NCBI GenBank assembly: GCA_026419775.2
Contig: JAOPGA020001503.1
Coordinates: 1 to 45,483, forward strand
Length of the DNA: 45,483 nucleotides
Origin: Acrasis kona
Lineage: Eukaryota > Heterolobosea > Eutetramitea > Acrasida > Acrasidae
Direction: 5' to 3'
Position 1 is the first letter of the stretch; every line of letters begins with the position of its first letter. A program made the position numbers and the translations under genes. Below, piece after piece: positions 9,896 to 20,518 of this stretch. The notes beneath the pieces were generated by a model. It ran no database searches, was not told the DNA's origin, and saw only the letters and a list, made by a program, of their open reading frames with translations.

Positions 9896-11965
9896 TCAGT
9901 ATTGCCTATACCCACCTTGTGGTGGATAGGGACCTTGTTGTGGAGGAGGATATCCACCTTGTTGTGGGTATGGGCCTTGTTGTGGTGGGGGATAACCGCC
10001 CTGTGGTGGATAGGGACCTTGTTGTGGAGGTGGATATCCACCTTGTTGTGGGTATGGACCTTGTTGTGGTGGGGGATAACCGCCTTGTTGAGGTGGGTAT
10101 TGTTGCTGTGGATATCCACCTTGTTGTGGTGGGTAGTTTTGTGATGGAGGTGGTTGTGGATAGCTTTGAGGGCGTGGAGCCTGTTGTGGTGAATAGGGAC
10201 CTTGTTGTGGCGAGGGTGGACTAGCAACACCATTGGCTTGCATCAGTGGTACGTCTTGTGGATATGGTTCAGGAGCAGTCTGCTGTTGTTTAGCTGCTTG
10301 TTTCTTTTTGAAGTAAGCAACAAGTGCAGCAACAGCACCAGTCAAAATTGCTATGATGGCACCAATTGTTACTACTGGAGCTACAACTCCTGGTACATTT
10401 AAGCCATCGCCAGATCCAGTACTATTTCTGTTGTTTGATGTAGTATATACTGAGAGCGTATTGATAGCAACGTAAGAAGTAATGACACTGCTGATTTGTC
10501 TGGATGAAGAAGCGGTTACCGCTCTAGTGCTTTGGGAGAAGACCAGATTCAATGTTTTCAAGTCAGTCAGTAGAGGAGTAGTAACTTGTGTTGAACATAT
10601 CAGTCCACTTGATGTTGATAGCGATGCAGAGACTGTCTTAATGCCAGCGGTCGTAGCATTTGCGTATAGCTGCAAATTGTATGTAGTACCAGTGGAAAAG
10701 GAACAAGACTGTTTGCTGAAAACTCTCGACGCTCCTGATGTGTAGACTACTCCGATGTTGAAACTGGTTGGGTTTACTTCAAGAGCACCTAGTATAGTTT
10801 GAGAAGCGGTGGTCATCCAAAACTCTATCACATTAAAAACACTTGATGTAGTAGTGGCGATTATGCTGAACGACATTGTAGCGATAGTTGAGATTCCTGA
10901 GCCTGATGACACCGGCGAAACAGAAGGTGCCAATACAAGGCTCTTTCTGTCATTTGATGTAGAGTTTATAGAGATGGTTGTATATAGTGGTGACGATGAA
11001 GTCGAAGGAAGAAAAGCGATGCATCCAGTTCCCAGTGAGAAGTCGCCTGCGGTACATGTGACTCTGCTTAAATCAACTACTGTTGCTGTTGGAGAAGATG
11101 GCGATGGTGAAGATGTCGAGTTGGATTTTTGAGCAGCAGTTGATGTTGGTGTTGGGGAGGGCGTAGGTGTATTAGTAAGGTTGGTAGTCGGAGCGTTTGT
11201 TTGATTAAATGCTGGTGTTGGTGTTGGTGTTGGTGTTGGGGAAGGTGTTGGTGTTGGTGTTGATGTTGGTGTTAGTGTTGGGGAAGGTGTTGGCGTTGGC
11301 GTTGATGTTGGTGTTAGTGTTGGGGAAGGTGTTGGCGTTGACGTTGATGTTGGGGAAGGTGTTGGTGTTGGCGTTAATGTTGGTGTTGGGGAAGGTGTTG
11401 GCGTTGGCGTTAATGTTGGTGTGGGCGTTGGAGTTGGCGTTGGAGTTGGAGTTGGAGTTGGCGTTGGAGTTGGCGTTGGAGTTCGTGTTGGCGTTGGTGT
11501 TGGTGTTGGGGAAGGTGTTGGTGTTGGTGTTGGCGTTGGCGTTGGCGTTGGCGTTAATGTTGGTGTGGGCGTTGGAGTTGGCGTTGGTGTTGGTGTTGGC
11601 GTTGGCGTTAATGTTGGAGTTGGAGTTGGTGTTGGCGTTGGTGTTGGCGTTGATGTTGGCGTTGATGTGGGCGTTGGCGTTAATGTTGGCGTTGGTGTTG
11701 GTGTTGGCGTTGGAGTTGATGTTGGAGTTGATGTTGGAGTTGATGTTGGAGTTGGTGTTGGAGTTGGCGTTGGTGTTGGCGTTGATGTTGGAGTTGGAGT
11801 TGGCGTTGGTGTGGGCGTTGGTGTGGGCGTTGGTGTTGGCGTTGAGGTAGGTGAGCTAGAACCTGTAGCTGTTGATGTTGGTGTTGGTGTTTGACATTCT
11901 GAGAAAGCTATCAACAATATCAAAAGTGACACGGTGACGAAAAGCTTAGACGCTCTGAATCTCAT
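9896..11965 (-). CDS. Thr-Pro-repeat type I surface protein with P/Q/G/Y-rich tail
   Basis: Single-exon protein of 689 residues. A signal peptide ([20 protein letters not shown] then FSEC) is followed by about 220 residues of nearly pure Thr-Pro dipeptides with some Ser, a stalk likely to be O-glycosylated. A Ser/Thr-rich globular stretch of about 230 residues with a few cysteines comes next, then one transmembrane helix ([22 protein letters not shown]). The cytosolic tail is rich in Pro, Gln, Gly and Tyr, with repeats of the type [12 protein letters not shown]. The layout suggests a mucin-like cell-surface protein. I do not recognise the globular part. The start codon directly precedes the signal peptide. 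Confidence 0.8.
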   Translation of the reverse strand: MRFRASKLFVTVSLLILLIAFSECQTPTPTSTATGSSSPTSTPTPTPTPTPTPTPTPTPTSTPTPTPTPTPTPTSTPTSTPTSTPTPTPTPTPTLTPTPTSTPTSTPTPTPTPTPTPTLTPTPTPTPTPTPTPTPTLTPTPTPTPTPTPTPSPTPTPTPTRTPTPTPTPTPTPTPTPTPTPTPTLTPTPTPSPTPTLTPTPTPSPTSTSTPTPSPTLTPTSTPTPTPSPTLTPTSTPTPTPSPTPTPTPTPAFNQTNAPTTNLTNTPTPSPTPTSTAAQKSNSTSSPSPSSPTATVVDLSRVTCTAGDFSLGTGCIAFLPSTSSSPLYTTISINSTSNDRKSLVLAPSVSPVSSGSGISTIATMSFSIIATTTSSVFNVIEFWMTTASQTILGALEVNPTSFNIGVVYTSGASRVFSKQSCSFSTGTTYNLQLYANATTAGIKTVSASLSTSSGLICSTQVTTPLLTDLKTLNLVFSQSTRAVTASSSRQISSVITSYVAINTLSVYTTSNNRNSTGSGDGLNVPGVVAPVVTIGAIIAILTGAVAALVAYFKKKQAAKQQQTAPEPYPQDVPLMQANGVASPPSPQQGPYSPQQAPRPQSYPQPPPSQNYPPQQGGYPQQQYPPQQGGYPPPQQGPYPQQGGYPPPQQGPYPPQGGYPPPQQGPYPQQGGYPPPQQGPYPPQGGYRQY
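9905..10110. repeat. Tandem repeats coding the P/Q/G/Y-rich tail
   Basis: Imperfect units of about 36-48 nt built around CCTTGTTGTGG and GGATATCCACC, which on the coding (minus) strand give repeats of PPPQQGPYP and QQGGY. They form the last third of the cytosolic tail of the Thr-Pro surface protein. Adjacent units differ by few substitutions, so copy number may vary between strains. Confidence 0.75.
11205..11850. repeat. Hexamer-based minisatellite encoding Thr-Pro stalk
   Basis: About 640 nt built from GTTGGT-type hexamers with variants (GTTGGC, GTTGGA, GATGTT, AATGTT, GGGGAA). It lies inside the surface-protein gene, where the opposite strand reads as Thr-Pro repeats. Higher-order units can be seen, for example GTTGGGGAAGGTGTTGG recurring several times between 11236 and 11520. 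All three plus-strand frames are also largely open because the repeat contains no stop codons; those frames are composition artefacts. Confidence 0.9.
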
Positions 11966-12357
11966 ACCTCCGTAACTGTTTGTTTACAAGTTATTATTAC
12001 AAAACTCAACATTGCTGGTTTAAATATTAGCCAACCACTCCGGCGGTGATAACACCCAATAATTTGGCTCAACATCAGATAAAAATAGTACAACTAAAAA
12101 AGATAATGTTGCGAATTGGACCAATAAGTAGAAAGGGAGTCATTCGAATACTTCTCATCTGAAGAGCTTTTTGATGCCATGAGCGATATTTTGAAATAAA
12201 ACAATTACTAAGCTCCTGTATAAGATGTCAGTTATACTACGGTAAATAGTATCATTTCGCGGAATACCAATATATCCCGACGGTATAACTTCCAACTGAG
12301 TCGGAAGGCCGAAATAATTTTCTAGTGTATTTTTTCATTTTGAACAACTTTTTGAAC
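11966..12357. other. Spacer upstream of the surface-protein gene
   Basis: No gene is evident. The segment next to 11966 should hold the 5' leader and promoter of the minus-strand surface-protein gene. I see no repeat or RNA structure. Confidence 0.4.
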
Positions 12358-13074
12358 TCACCCGGACAATCGGAAATCGTCATGATTATGCTTCAGATGT
12401 TTAACAAGTGAGTCAGTTACATTAAAGTACCCAACCAATATCCAGGGTGCAAATAATAGATTATAAATATCATTGAAACAACGTCTTCTATCTGTTTGCC
12501 AAATAATCTCTCTGAATGATGCATCCTTCATAAAGATACAAAATACTTTATTTTCGTTAATGGACAAGTACAGTCAGAGGAGTGGGTTGAATCACAAGGG
12601 TCCCGCTTATCAATCAGCAGCCCACTTATTATTTCAAATTTACCATTTTTGCCAGCTTTTCTTATAGCATAGTTATCGCGAGCACTTGGATCTACATCTA
12701 CTTCTCTTAATAGCCTTTCTACCTTTCCATCAACACGAAAATGTTTATATGAGCACAATCTTCTTATTGCATAATTACCTTAAGATGCTAGTTCGAATTG
12801 TGGATGAAACTTCAGGACTGATGCAACAAAACCAGGACATATGAATGGATTATCAATGCTTTTCCTAAATACATCATTAATATCAACGCGTTGATCGGCT
12901 AAAACGAGTTGCAGGCATTCGCTTTTATTACCATACTCGAATTGATTCATAATTGTGCATATACTGACGAGCTGTAGGATCAATACGTCCATCGCGTAAA
13001 ATCATTCTGACTATATCAGCATCTTTATAATCAATAGCAAATTCTAAAATGTTCTGATCACACTCATTTGGATT
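12358..13074 (-). pseudogene. Ankyrin-like repeat pseudogene
   Basis: Read on the minus strand, at least three repeat-like blocks appear in sequence but in shifting frames with stops. From 13074: NPNECDQNILEFAIDYKDAD then IVRMILRDGRIDPTAR. Next: LQLVLADQRVDINDVFRKSI. Then, after a TAA: VDVDPSARDNYAIRKAGKNG and KFEIISGLLIDKRDP. The pattern D-P-S-A-x-D-N-Y-A-I-R-x-A-x-x-N-G is the ankyrin-like repeat family common in amoebae, fungi and large DNA viruses. The first frame closes at a TAA after IRVW, the second at a TAA after FELAS, and no intron repairs the order. The downstream part (to 12358, ending DDFRLSG) is open but unrecognised and may be the old C-terminus. Confidence 0.6.
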
Positions 13075-13222
13075 AAATTAAACCACCAATCGTCTTTGTA
13101 TTTTTCTACCTTCTCAAAAGACTTGAAATGTTATTTTTCTATCGAGTTCAACCCAATTTTTTATCATGGTTCAGTTAACATTGATATTGTAAGAGATTTT
13201 TACAAAAAGGGTTGATTGAATC

Positions 13223-16200
13223 ATGATCTATCATCCACTATATTGGGTACTACTCGCACTTGTGTGCCTGCTGTCGTATGCGACAGGCACCGATAGTACA
13301 TTTAAGCTTGAGATGAAAGCTACCTGGGCTGATACATCAAAAATCGCGGAGGTCGCAGAGTTTTTATCACACAGAACAAACGAGTCTCTATATTGGGCTT
13401 TTATAGAACGTCTGGATGAAATAAAAGACGAAAATGGATTAGGAGTAGCAAAAACATTACTCGATGGTGTTACTTTCTCTCTTCTCGAAATGTCTTTGGA
13501 TACAAGGTAACTATCAATTGTTTCTCGTGTTGTTATACTTTAGATATTATTCACCAAGGGTTCAGTACCAGATTACAAAATCAACAAGGCAAGAAACAAG
13601 TGTGCAAGACGCGAGGGATGATGGAATTGTAGACGTGGATGTTTCTTATGGGACACCACAAAATGGAAGTTACACTCTCATAAATGCCGACTTTTCAGAC
13701 GCTGAAGATCGCGCACTGGTGTCAAGGGTTGTCAAACAAAAAAAGAATGCTGGCGAAACTGTTTTGGTTCGCTACATTAATAAAAGACAATTACCAGCAG
13801 GTAAGAAATAATGATGTTCACTACTCTTAAATTTTAAAGACCCTAACAAGTACATGCAACATGATTCCAAGCACCAGGCTCAGTTGTTGAATGTACACGG
13901 ATATGGTGTTGAGCTCCAATTAAAAAACATGGAGTACAAACAAACGGATTCAGAGTCTCAGTCAAGTTCTTTTGGAATTGACTTTGATGTTCTAAAAAAG
14001 AGATTACCTCATTTATCCACTGATCTTGATACGTTCAGAGATCACCTACAAAGAGAAGCACCCAAGCGTGGAAAAGCAAAAGAAATCAAAGTATGGGACA
14101 TGAAGAACTTTGGACTACAAGCCGCTCATTTAATCGTAAGTCACAATACATTTTATTATTTACCTTTCAGCTCAATGATAGATCAAACTCCCTTGATCAA
14201 TTAGAGTCGCTTTCTCAAAACTTTCCGGCTCACATTTCTTCCCTCATCAACATCAAAACCAGTGATGATTTCAAGTCAAAAATATCAAACTTTCAAAATG
14301 CTCACCAAGAGTTATTAGAAGCAAGGAATCCAAGTAACCCACAAGAAACCATCAGAAGGAATGCCATCTATGTGAACGGAATAGAAACCGATCTAACAAA
14401 GTTGAGTTTATTCAGCTTGTACGATCTAGTCGCCAAGGAAACACAATTCATCGAAAAGTTCTCCTCCTATGGCTTATCAGGTGATGTGGTCCAAAAACTA
14501 CTTTTCCTACCAAGTTCAAAATCAGACGAAGTAAGCACTCACTAGGTGTCCATTTTACTAATCCTTAACAGAGACCCAGATTCAGAATACCAAAAGAATA
14601 CCAACAACACATTGCATACCTTAACGACATTGAAAAGGACGATCGCTACCGTTACAATTTCCCAGAACAATTAATCACAATGACACAACCAAACTTTTTC
14701 AACCAAATGAGGTTCGTACGCAGAAACCTCTACACCATCATCATCATATTTGATCCGCTCAACCATGACCACATTAAAAAAATCCAAGAATTAAGCAACC
14801 CCATCGATCGCGGATACCCGATCAGAGTAGGATTACTTCCGAAACCAAACGACACCGAAGAAAGCATCGAATTAATTTCCCGCTTCGAACACTTGTATGC
14901 CATCAAAGGTACATTTGCAGCATTAAAATACCTTTATGAATTACCGCCCAATCCCGATCTACATACAATCAAAAACAATTACAATAACTATCGAGGATCA
15001 GATAAAGCCATCGACGTCGGAAATCCGGAGAAAATCAAAATGAAAAGATTACAAAAATTAATTAATTCAGAAATGGGATTCGAACATTTAGGCTTCTTCT
15101 TGTTAATGAACGGAGCTCTATTCGAAGGAGATGACGAAAGCGGAGATCAATTGTTCATGAATGCATTACGTTACGAATACGAAAGAGCGATCGAATTAAT
15201 TCGCAAGGAATTAATTTCCGATGGGGATCATGATTTGTTGGATGCCATCATTTCTCAAAATTCAAATTACGATCGTTACAACGAAAATATATTTGGACAA
15301 GGTCATTTCGTTCACATTACAAAAATACCCGATCATGTGAAATGGATCACATCATCGTCATCATCGCCCGATGAGATTTTCAAAAATACACATTTATTGT
15401 GTCATGGTGATTCCGATGAATTAATTTCATCCGCCAAGAAATTTGTGAATGAAATCGAATCGACTCGAATCGGATTACAACCATCCGGTTCTTCATTTTG
15501 CAAAAATCAATTTAGCGATGGAATCGGAATCATCGCCACTTCGGGTCGATCCATCGATCTATCCACCACATTAGAATTCTCGGCCAAAGATTGGCAATTG
15601 CTGACTCGATTCGAAAAATCGTCATCTTTTGATTTGATTTCGAATTACAAATTCGAACATGAAAATGCAATTGAGATTTCGAACGTCATTTTTTACGTCA
15701 ATAGCATCTTGTCGACACAAACTGCTAATGGCGATCGAATCGAATTGTCGAGATTGAATAATCCAATTACCACATTGACATTTAATGATGCAAATGTTCA
15801 ATTGCCAAAGATTACTGCTGTGATCGATCCCTTGTCGTTACAATGCCAACGTTATTCTACCATAATCAAATGGTTGGTCAACTATGGATTTCCGTTTATT
15901 TTACATTTGAATCCAGAATTAGAAACTTCAAATATGCCGTTGAAGAGTTATTACCGTTACGTCTTGTTACAAAATTCAGCTGATTTCGAAAACATTACAA
16001 CGAACAACGGAGAGATTTATACCCTTCGAATGGACGTACCTGAGACATGGTTGGTGGAACCAATTTATGCAAAACAAGATTTGGATAATTTGAATTTGCA
16101 TTCGGATTGTAAATCTAATGTTTGTTATGCGAGGTATCAGTTGGAGTATTTGGTGGCCACTGGTAGTTGTTACGACACAACGTTAAAGAGATCTCCGAGA

Positions 16201-17457
16201 GGTTTACAATTGAGTCTTGTTGATGAATTTGAAAATAAAGTTAAGGACATTACTATTGTAATGGCCAATTTGGGTTACTTCCAATTAAAAGCTCAACCTG
16301 GTTTATTTAATGTTGTCATTCCACAAGGAAGACACTCTGAAATTTATTCGTTGAGTGGTGTTTCGCAACAATCCTTTTATCAACAGTCCTTAGATAATAA
16401 AAAGAGTAGTAGAGCTGTTGTGCACGTGAACGACTTTGATGCGCCGTTTTTAAGAGTGGATGTTGTTAGAAATGAAGGGAAATATAACGAAGAGTTGTTG
16501 ACTGATAGTGATGTGTCTCAAGAACAAGCAGCGGGTGGTCTGTGGAATAGCGTATTTGGTGGCGGGTCAAAGAAAGTAGAGGAGGCGTCGGGATCTGCTA
16601 ATAAAACAATTCACATCTTCTCTTTGGCATCTGGACACATGTATGAAAGATTATTAAAAATTATGATTTTGAGTGTTATGAAGCATTTAAAGAGACCAAA
16701 CGTTAATATAAAGTTTTGGTTTTTGGGACAGTTCTTATCTCCTGGATTTAAAACAATGTTACCTCACTTGAGCTCTCACTTTGGGTTCCAATATGGATTA
16801 GTCAGTTATCAATGGCCTGATTGGTTGCACAAGCAAAAGGAGAAGCAGAGATTGATTTGGGCCTATAAGGTGTTGTTCCTTGATGTGTTGTTCCCTCTCA
16901 ATCAAGTCAATAAAATTATTTTTGTTGATGCTGATCAGATTTGCAGATCAGACATGAGCGAATTGTTCTTCGATCTGGACATGCAAGGAAAGTCATTGGC
17001 TTACACTCCATTCTGTGAGTCTCGCACAGAGATGGCAGGTTTCCAATTCTGGAAGCAAGGTTATTGGTCTCAACATTTGCGTGGTCTTCCTTATCACATT
17101 AGCGCTCTTTATGTGGTTGATGTTGCTAAATTTAGAAAAGAATATCACGGAGATCAGTTCAGAATGTATTATGACAACTTAGCAAGAGATCCAAACTCTT
17201 TGAGTAATTTAGATCAAGATCTACCCAATTACGCTCAGCATGTGGTTCCTATAAGATCCTTACCTCAAGAGTGGTTATGGTGTGAAACTTGGTGTTCCGA
17301 CGAGAGCAAGCCAAAAGCAAAGACTATTGATTTGTGTAATAATCCGCAAACAAAAGAACACAAGTTGGCTTCGGCAAGAAGGATTATCCCAGAGTGGACA
17401 AGTTATGATGAGGAAATCAAAGCATACGAAAAAACTCTTGGAAGTGTTGAAAATTAA
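13223..17457 (+). CDS. UGGT: UDP-glucose:glycoprotein glucosyltransferase (UGGT)
   Basis: ER folding sensor that re-glucosylates misfolded N-glycoproteins so that calnexin/calreticulin rebind them. Five exons (13223-13506, 13544-13800, 13840-14135, 14171-14530, 14572-17457) with 35-41 nt introns give 1360 residues, slightly below the usual 1500. The N-terminus is a signal peptide (MIYHPLYWVLLALVCLLSYA). The long middle carries the divergent thioredoxin-like repeats, including VRRNLYTIIIIFDPL. The C-terminal 270 residues are the GT24 catalytic domain: HIFSLASGHMYERLLKIM, KFWFLGQFLSP, VDADQICRSDM (the metal-binding DxD) and LDQDLPNYAQH. The protein ends KTLGSVEN, with no HDEL-type retrieval signal. 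Its stop codon lies 4 bp from that of the convergent AlkB-like gene. Confidence 0.95.
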
Positions 17458-17461
17458 ATTT

Positions 17462-18166
17462 TTATTGATACCAAAACACTATCGATTGTCTTTCTTGTTT
17501 ATTGATTTTGGATCCGTTCCATTCTTGCTCTTGTTGTTTGATTCCGTGTAGCCATTCGTATCGGATTTGATCCGACATGACAAGTAGAGAACCTGGCGTC
17601 AATAACACTTGAACCTGAGGGGGCATCTTCTCGACCTCCTCTTGCGAGACATTTGGAGGTGGGTCCACGCACAAATCCATAACAGCAGTTGATTGTAAAC
17701 TAATCATTGATATGGTGGGTCCGAGTGATTTTGCATCTACATGCATAGGACAACTGTAGGATGTGTCGTCATCGTATTGGTTTATCTGTATGGTGTTTGG
17801 GAAATGTTCATGGTATCCTTGCTCGAATGCTTTTCTGATAAAGGAGTACACGGTAGGCATATATTCTGGTACATTCTTTTCGAATGATTTTGAATGAAAA
17901 TTCAATATTCTTCTTTTGAAATTCGTTGCTCCTCTCACTGAATTGGAGAATATTCTAAACACATCTTTCGATTCTTGCACACACTTTTCTCTCTCTTGTT
18001 GGTCTATTATAAAATTTTGATCGAGAATCAATCCTTTTGGGAAGGGTATTTGTCCTGTATTGTTAAATTTTATATAATCTGAGTTTTGTACGACAGCTGT
18101 TGAATATATTCGTAGTTGATTTTTTAGACTGATGCAGCGCTTTGTTGTGAGAATTTTCTGTATCAT
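17462..18166 (-). CDS. AlkB-homologue-like 2OG-Fe(II) dioxygenase
   Basis: Intronless, 234 residues. The family uses Fe(II) and 2-oxoglutarate to oxidise methyl groups on nucleic acids or proteins. Visible landmarks: QINQYDDDTSYSCPMHVDAK (HxD iron ligands in HVD), ISLQSTAVMDL, the strand pair VLLTPGSLLVMSDQIRYEWL, WLHGI (distal iron His) and a C-terminal RQSIVFW whose Arg should bind 2-oxoglutarate. The start of the protein (MIQKILTTKRCISLKNQLRI) is basic and could be a mitochondrial presequence. The arrangement is closest to the ALKBH4/6/8 type, but the substrate cannot be read from sequence. It is transcribed toward the UGGT gene, so the 3' ends must overlap. Confidence 0.8.
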   Translation of the reverse strand: MIQKILTTKRCISLKNQLRIYSTAVVQNSDYIKFNNTGQIPFPKGLILDQNFIIDQQEREKCVQESKDVFRIFSNSVRGATNFKRRILNFHSKSFEKNVPEYMPTVYSFIRKAFEQGYHEHFPNTIQINQYDDDTSYSCPMHVDAKSLGPTISMISLQSTAVMDLCVDPPPNVSQEEVEKMPPQVQVLLTPGSLLVMSDQIRYEWLHGIKQQEQEWNGSKINKQERQSIVFWYQ

Positions 18167-18416
18167 GTTGTAAGAATATTTTGGTTGTCAAATTGAAGAT
18201 GGTGAGGATATTATCGATAACAGCGATGGCGATATTAATGATGAAATGAGTGGCGAAAGTGAAGAGCACGAGCATCGTGATTCGAAAGAGCAAATAATCA
18301 CTTGATCTAAAAGAAAATATATAAGCATCTTGCCTTAAGTCCTGTTGTGATGATGAGAATGTATGTATATTTTCGTAATAATATCTAATAAATATATATT
18401 AAATGTAAATACATAG

Positions 18417-18501
18417 GGGCGTGTAACTCAGTTGGTGGTTAATGACATAGAGTGCTTGCTTAGCATGCAAGAAGTCTCCGGTTCAATTCCGGACTCGTCC
18501 A
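18417..18501 (+). tRNA. tRNA-Ala(AGC) with 12-nt D-loop insertion
   Basis: 85 nt. Acceptor GGGCGTG pairs with CTCGTCC, including the alanine identity pair G3-U70 and discriminator A73 (one U-U mismatch). D stem ACTC/GAGT, anticodon arm CTTGC-TTAGCAT-GCAAG with anticodon AGC at 18462-18464, five-nt variable region, T arm TCCGG-TTCAATT-CCGGA. The D loop is 20 nt instead of about 8. Removing GGTTAATGACAT (18437-18448) leaves a canonical 73-nt tRNA with loop AGTTGGTA. A-box and B-box-like promoters (TAACTCAGTTGG, GGTTCAATTCC) are present, and a T run follows the gene as a pol III terminator. The insert is either an ectopic intron or a retained loop extension. Confidence 0.9.
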
Positions 18502-19233
18502 ATTTGTTTTTTATGTAAAAACTTTTGATTTCGAACATGACTCTATCTCCCAATGCTCCGACGGGATGTACAACCTATTGGGCTGTGGTATGATGCGTCC
18601 CTTCACTACCACGCGGCAACCTTCTTTGAAATCATCTTCTCAGATTTGTAACTTCTTAACAACTTCGGAAACTGTACATTTGGCATAATTTCTTTTGGTA
18701 GAATACTATTTTTGCAAGGAACAAGGTTTGGGTGGATGACGGTTTAGTAAGATGCGAAAACAACTGTTTAGTTACTTCATTCGCTACCTTCTCTTTATCT
18801 GTATGATACGATACGACGACTCTTTATACAGACGAAGAGTAGAACAATCACGCCGCAAGTCATCGTCGGATCCGTCATAAATCTAAGCCATTATCGCTTG
18901 GTGTGAAACAACAATATCCTTCTCTTTGGCCTACTGCGGTTTCGATAGAAACAATGTCGTTGTCACATCCTTTTGATTTCATTATTCCTTGAAACTCTGA
19001 CTTAATTTCGTATTTTCGTGTCCTTTACCGTGACGGTAAAAGGTCACTAAAGTATAATGTCACATCATATCTGTTTTGACCATGTACACATGCACGCACA
19101 ATTCTATACTGTAACACTGTATCTATGGGTAGTGTTGATTGGGCATGTCAGATGTTAGACATTTGAAAGGTTCAATTACAATAACAAAGCTTATGAAGAC
19201 AATAAGAACGATATGACAGTGAAAGTAACAAGT
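18502..19233. other. Gene-poor stretch with possible decayed coding traces
   Basis: No intact gene. On the minus strand, between about 18690 and 18540, a protein-like run is visible (CTVSEVVKKLQI, a stop, then EDDFKEGCRVVVKGRIIPQP). Further upstream near 18930-19000 there is another (GIMKSKGCDNDIVSIETAVG). Stops and frame changes separate them, and no family is recognisable. I read this as the remnant of an old gene or unannotatable spacer between the tRNA gene and the duplicated-exon gene. Confidence 0.3.
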
Positions 19234-20234
19234 TTATTTCTTCTTTTCAAGACGTTTCAGACTTTCACGTAGTCTCTCCATGTATTTTGCTTCCTTCTCC
19301 GGATTTGATTCCATGACAGGAAAATGTATTTTGGATAATACAATGTTGTTCGGATTGGGTACTTGTTTGACGTTGTTTGTGCCTAATTGATCAGATCTTT
19401 CAATACGTCCCTATCATGTCAATTAGAAAATACGACAAACGAATGTTACGGATTCAAAAAGTCTTCTTCATGGACCGTTCGGCGCGCAAGTTTCTCGAGA
19501 GCTGTTGCAGCCTCCAGCCTGCATGAAGCGGGAAGCCAGTGCTGGTCCAAGCAAGCGAGAATTAGGTCTCGCACCATGTTCTTTAAGATGGCTGTGAAGA
19601 TTAATGTTGTATTCTGAAAAAGATTCTTACCACTGCTGCCATTGAATATTCTGTCGCTCTCTACAAGCAACAATGTGAGTCCGCATCCGTAGGATACGAA
19701 CTGGGCCCAAGTCGCAGAGTAGTTCTGGACCACGAAGATTACGAAGACCAACAGGTCTGTACGTGCAAGCACCTCCTGAACTTGATGATCTCCGGCGTAC
19801 TTGATCAGATCTTTCAACACGTCCCTATCAAGTCAATTAGAAAATACGACAAACGAATGTTACGGATTCAAAAAGTCTTCTTCAAGGATCGTTCGGCGTG
19901 CAAGCCTCTCAAGAGCTGTTGCAGGACGAGGTCGCAGAGTAGTTCTGGACCACAAAAAGTCAACGACGGGCGTGAAATTCTTGAACGCCTCAACTTCATA
20001 CGCGGACAGTTGGCTGAGGATGGTGGATTGGTTGTTGGCTTCATGGAGCACGATGGAATTGTCGGTGGTGGACACGTCTTCTAACTCCGAGTAGGCGATG
20101 AATCTACCGCTGTTGGTAAAGCGTACGTCGTGCCATCCAAAAATCCAACCTCTGATCTTGAATACGGTGGCGGCTCCACGAAGAGAGGCATTGATCAGGT
20201 CTAGGGATACAGCATCGGAGGGCGATTTTTCCAT
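19234..20234 (-). CDS. Protein with internally duplicated exon, possibly armadillo-like
   Basis: Three exons on the minus strand (19864-20234, 19450-19824, 19234-19396) give 302 residues. Exons 1 and 2 end in near-identical sequence: ATALERLARRTILEEDFLNP and ATALEKLARRTVHEEDFLNP. Both are followed by almost the same 39-nt intron. For the first copy this splices into DVLKDLIKYAGDHQVQEVL. In the second, the equivalent acceptor (19411) would give a stop after DVLKDLIN, whereas an acceptor 14 nt further on (before 19396) opens a lysine-rich tail ending LRESLKRLEKKK. The short helical leucine-rich units recall armadillo/HEAT repeats, but I am not certain. A hydrophobic stretch (LVFVIFVVQNYSATWAQFV) lies in exon 2. 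The model rests on frame continuity only. Confidence 0.5.
19387..19953. repeat. Imperfect tandem duplication, 414-nt offset
   Basis: Segment 19387-19509 is repeated at 19801-19923 with few mismatches, covering an exon end, a whole 39-nt intron and the next exon start. A second, shorter match (GTCGCAGAGTAGTTCTGGAC plus 3 nt) occurs at 19711-19733 and 19931-19953, offset 220. The pattern fits a tandem duplication in which the right-hand copy later lost about 195 nt between the two matching blocks. Confidence 0.8.
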
Positions 20235-20518
20235 GATGGTATGTAGTTTATTTTATAAAAAAAATCTGTCAACAGAAATGTCAATTACAATTAACACACC
20301 CAATCAGTGAAGACACAAATGTCGTGAAGTAAAAAGTTGACATCAAAGCGTTCGAACGGAGGTGTATGAACTTTCAAAGTGTATCTATATTTGTTTAAAT
20401 TATTTTTGACTTTAACACAACAACTTCCGGCTTCACCGGTTTTTTTGGGTGGGTTTTTCAAAATCAAGGACTTGACTTTTAAGGACCAGTTGAATGACCA
20501 CATAATAAGGAAAACTTG

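Noticed and set aside
9850-10233. His-rich and Val-rich frames overlapping the surface-protein tail
   Set aside because: Shadow frames of the [11 protein letters not shown]-coding repeats, with no independent features.
11205-11850. CRISPR-like or satellite array
   Set aside because: The repeats are contiguous hexamer variants without unique spacers and lie inside a coding sequence of a eukaryotic gene.
11209-11894. Long plus-strand frames (213 and 157 codons) of Val-Leu and Val-Gly repeats
   Set aside because: They are translations of the hexamer minisatellite on the strand opposite a gene with signal peptide and TM segment; the repeat simply lacks stop codons.
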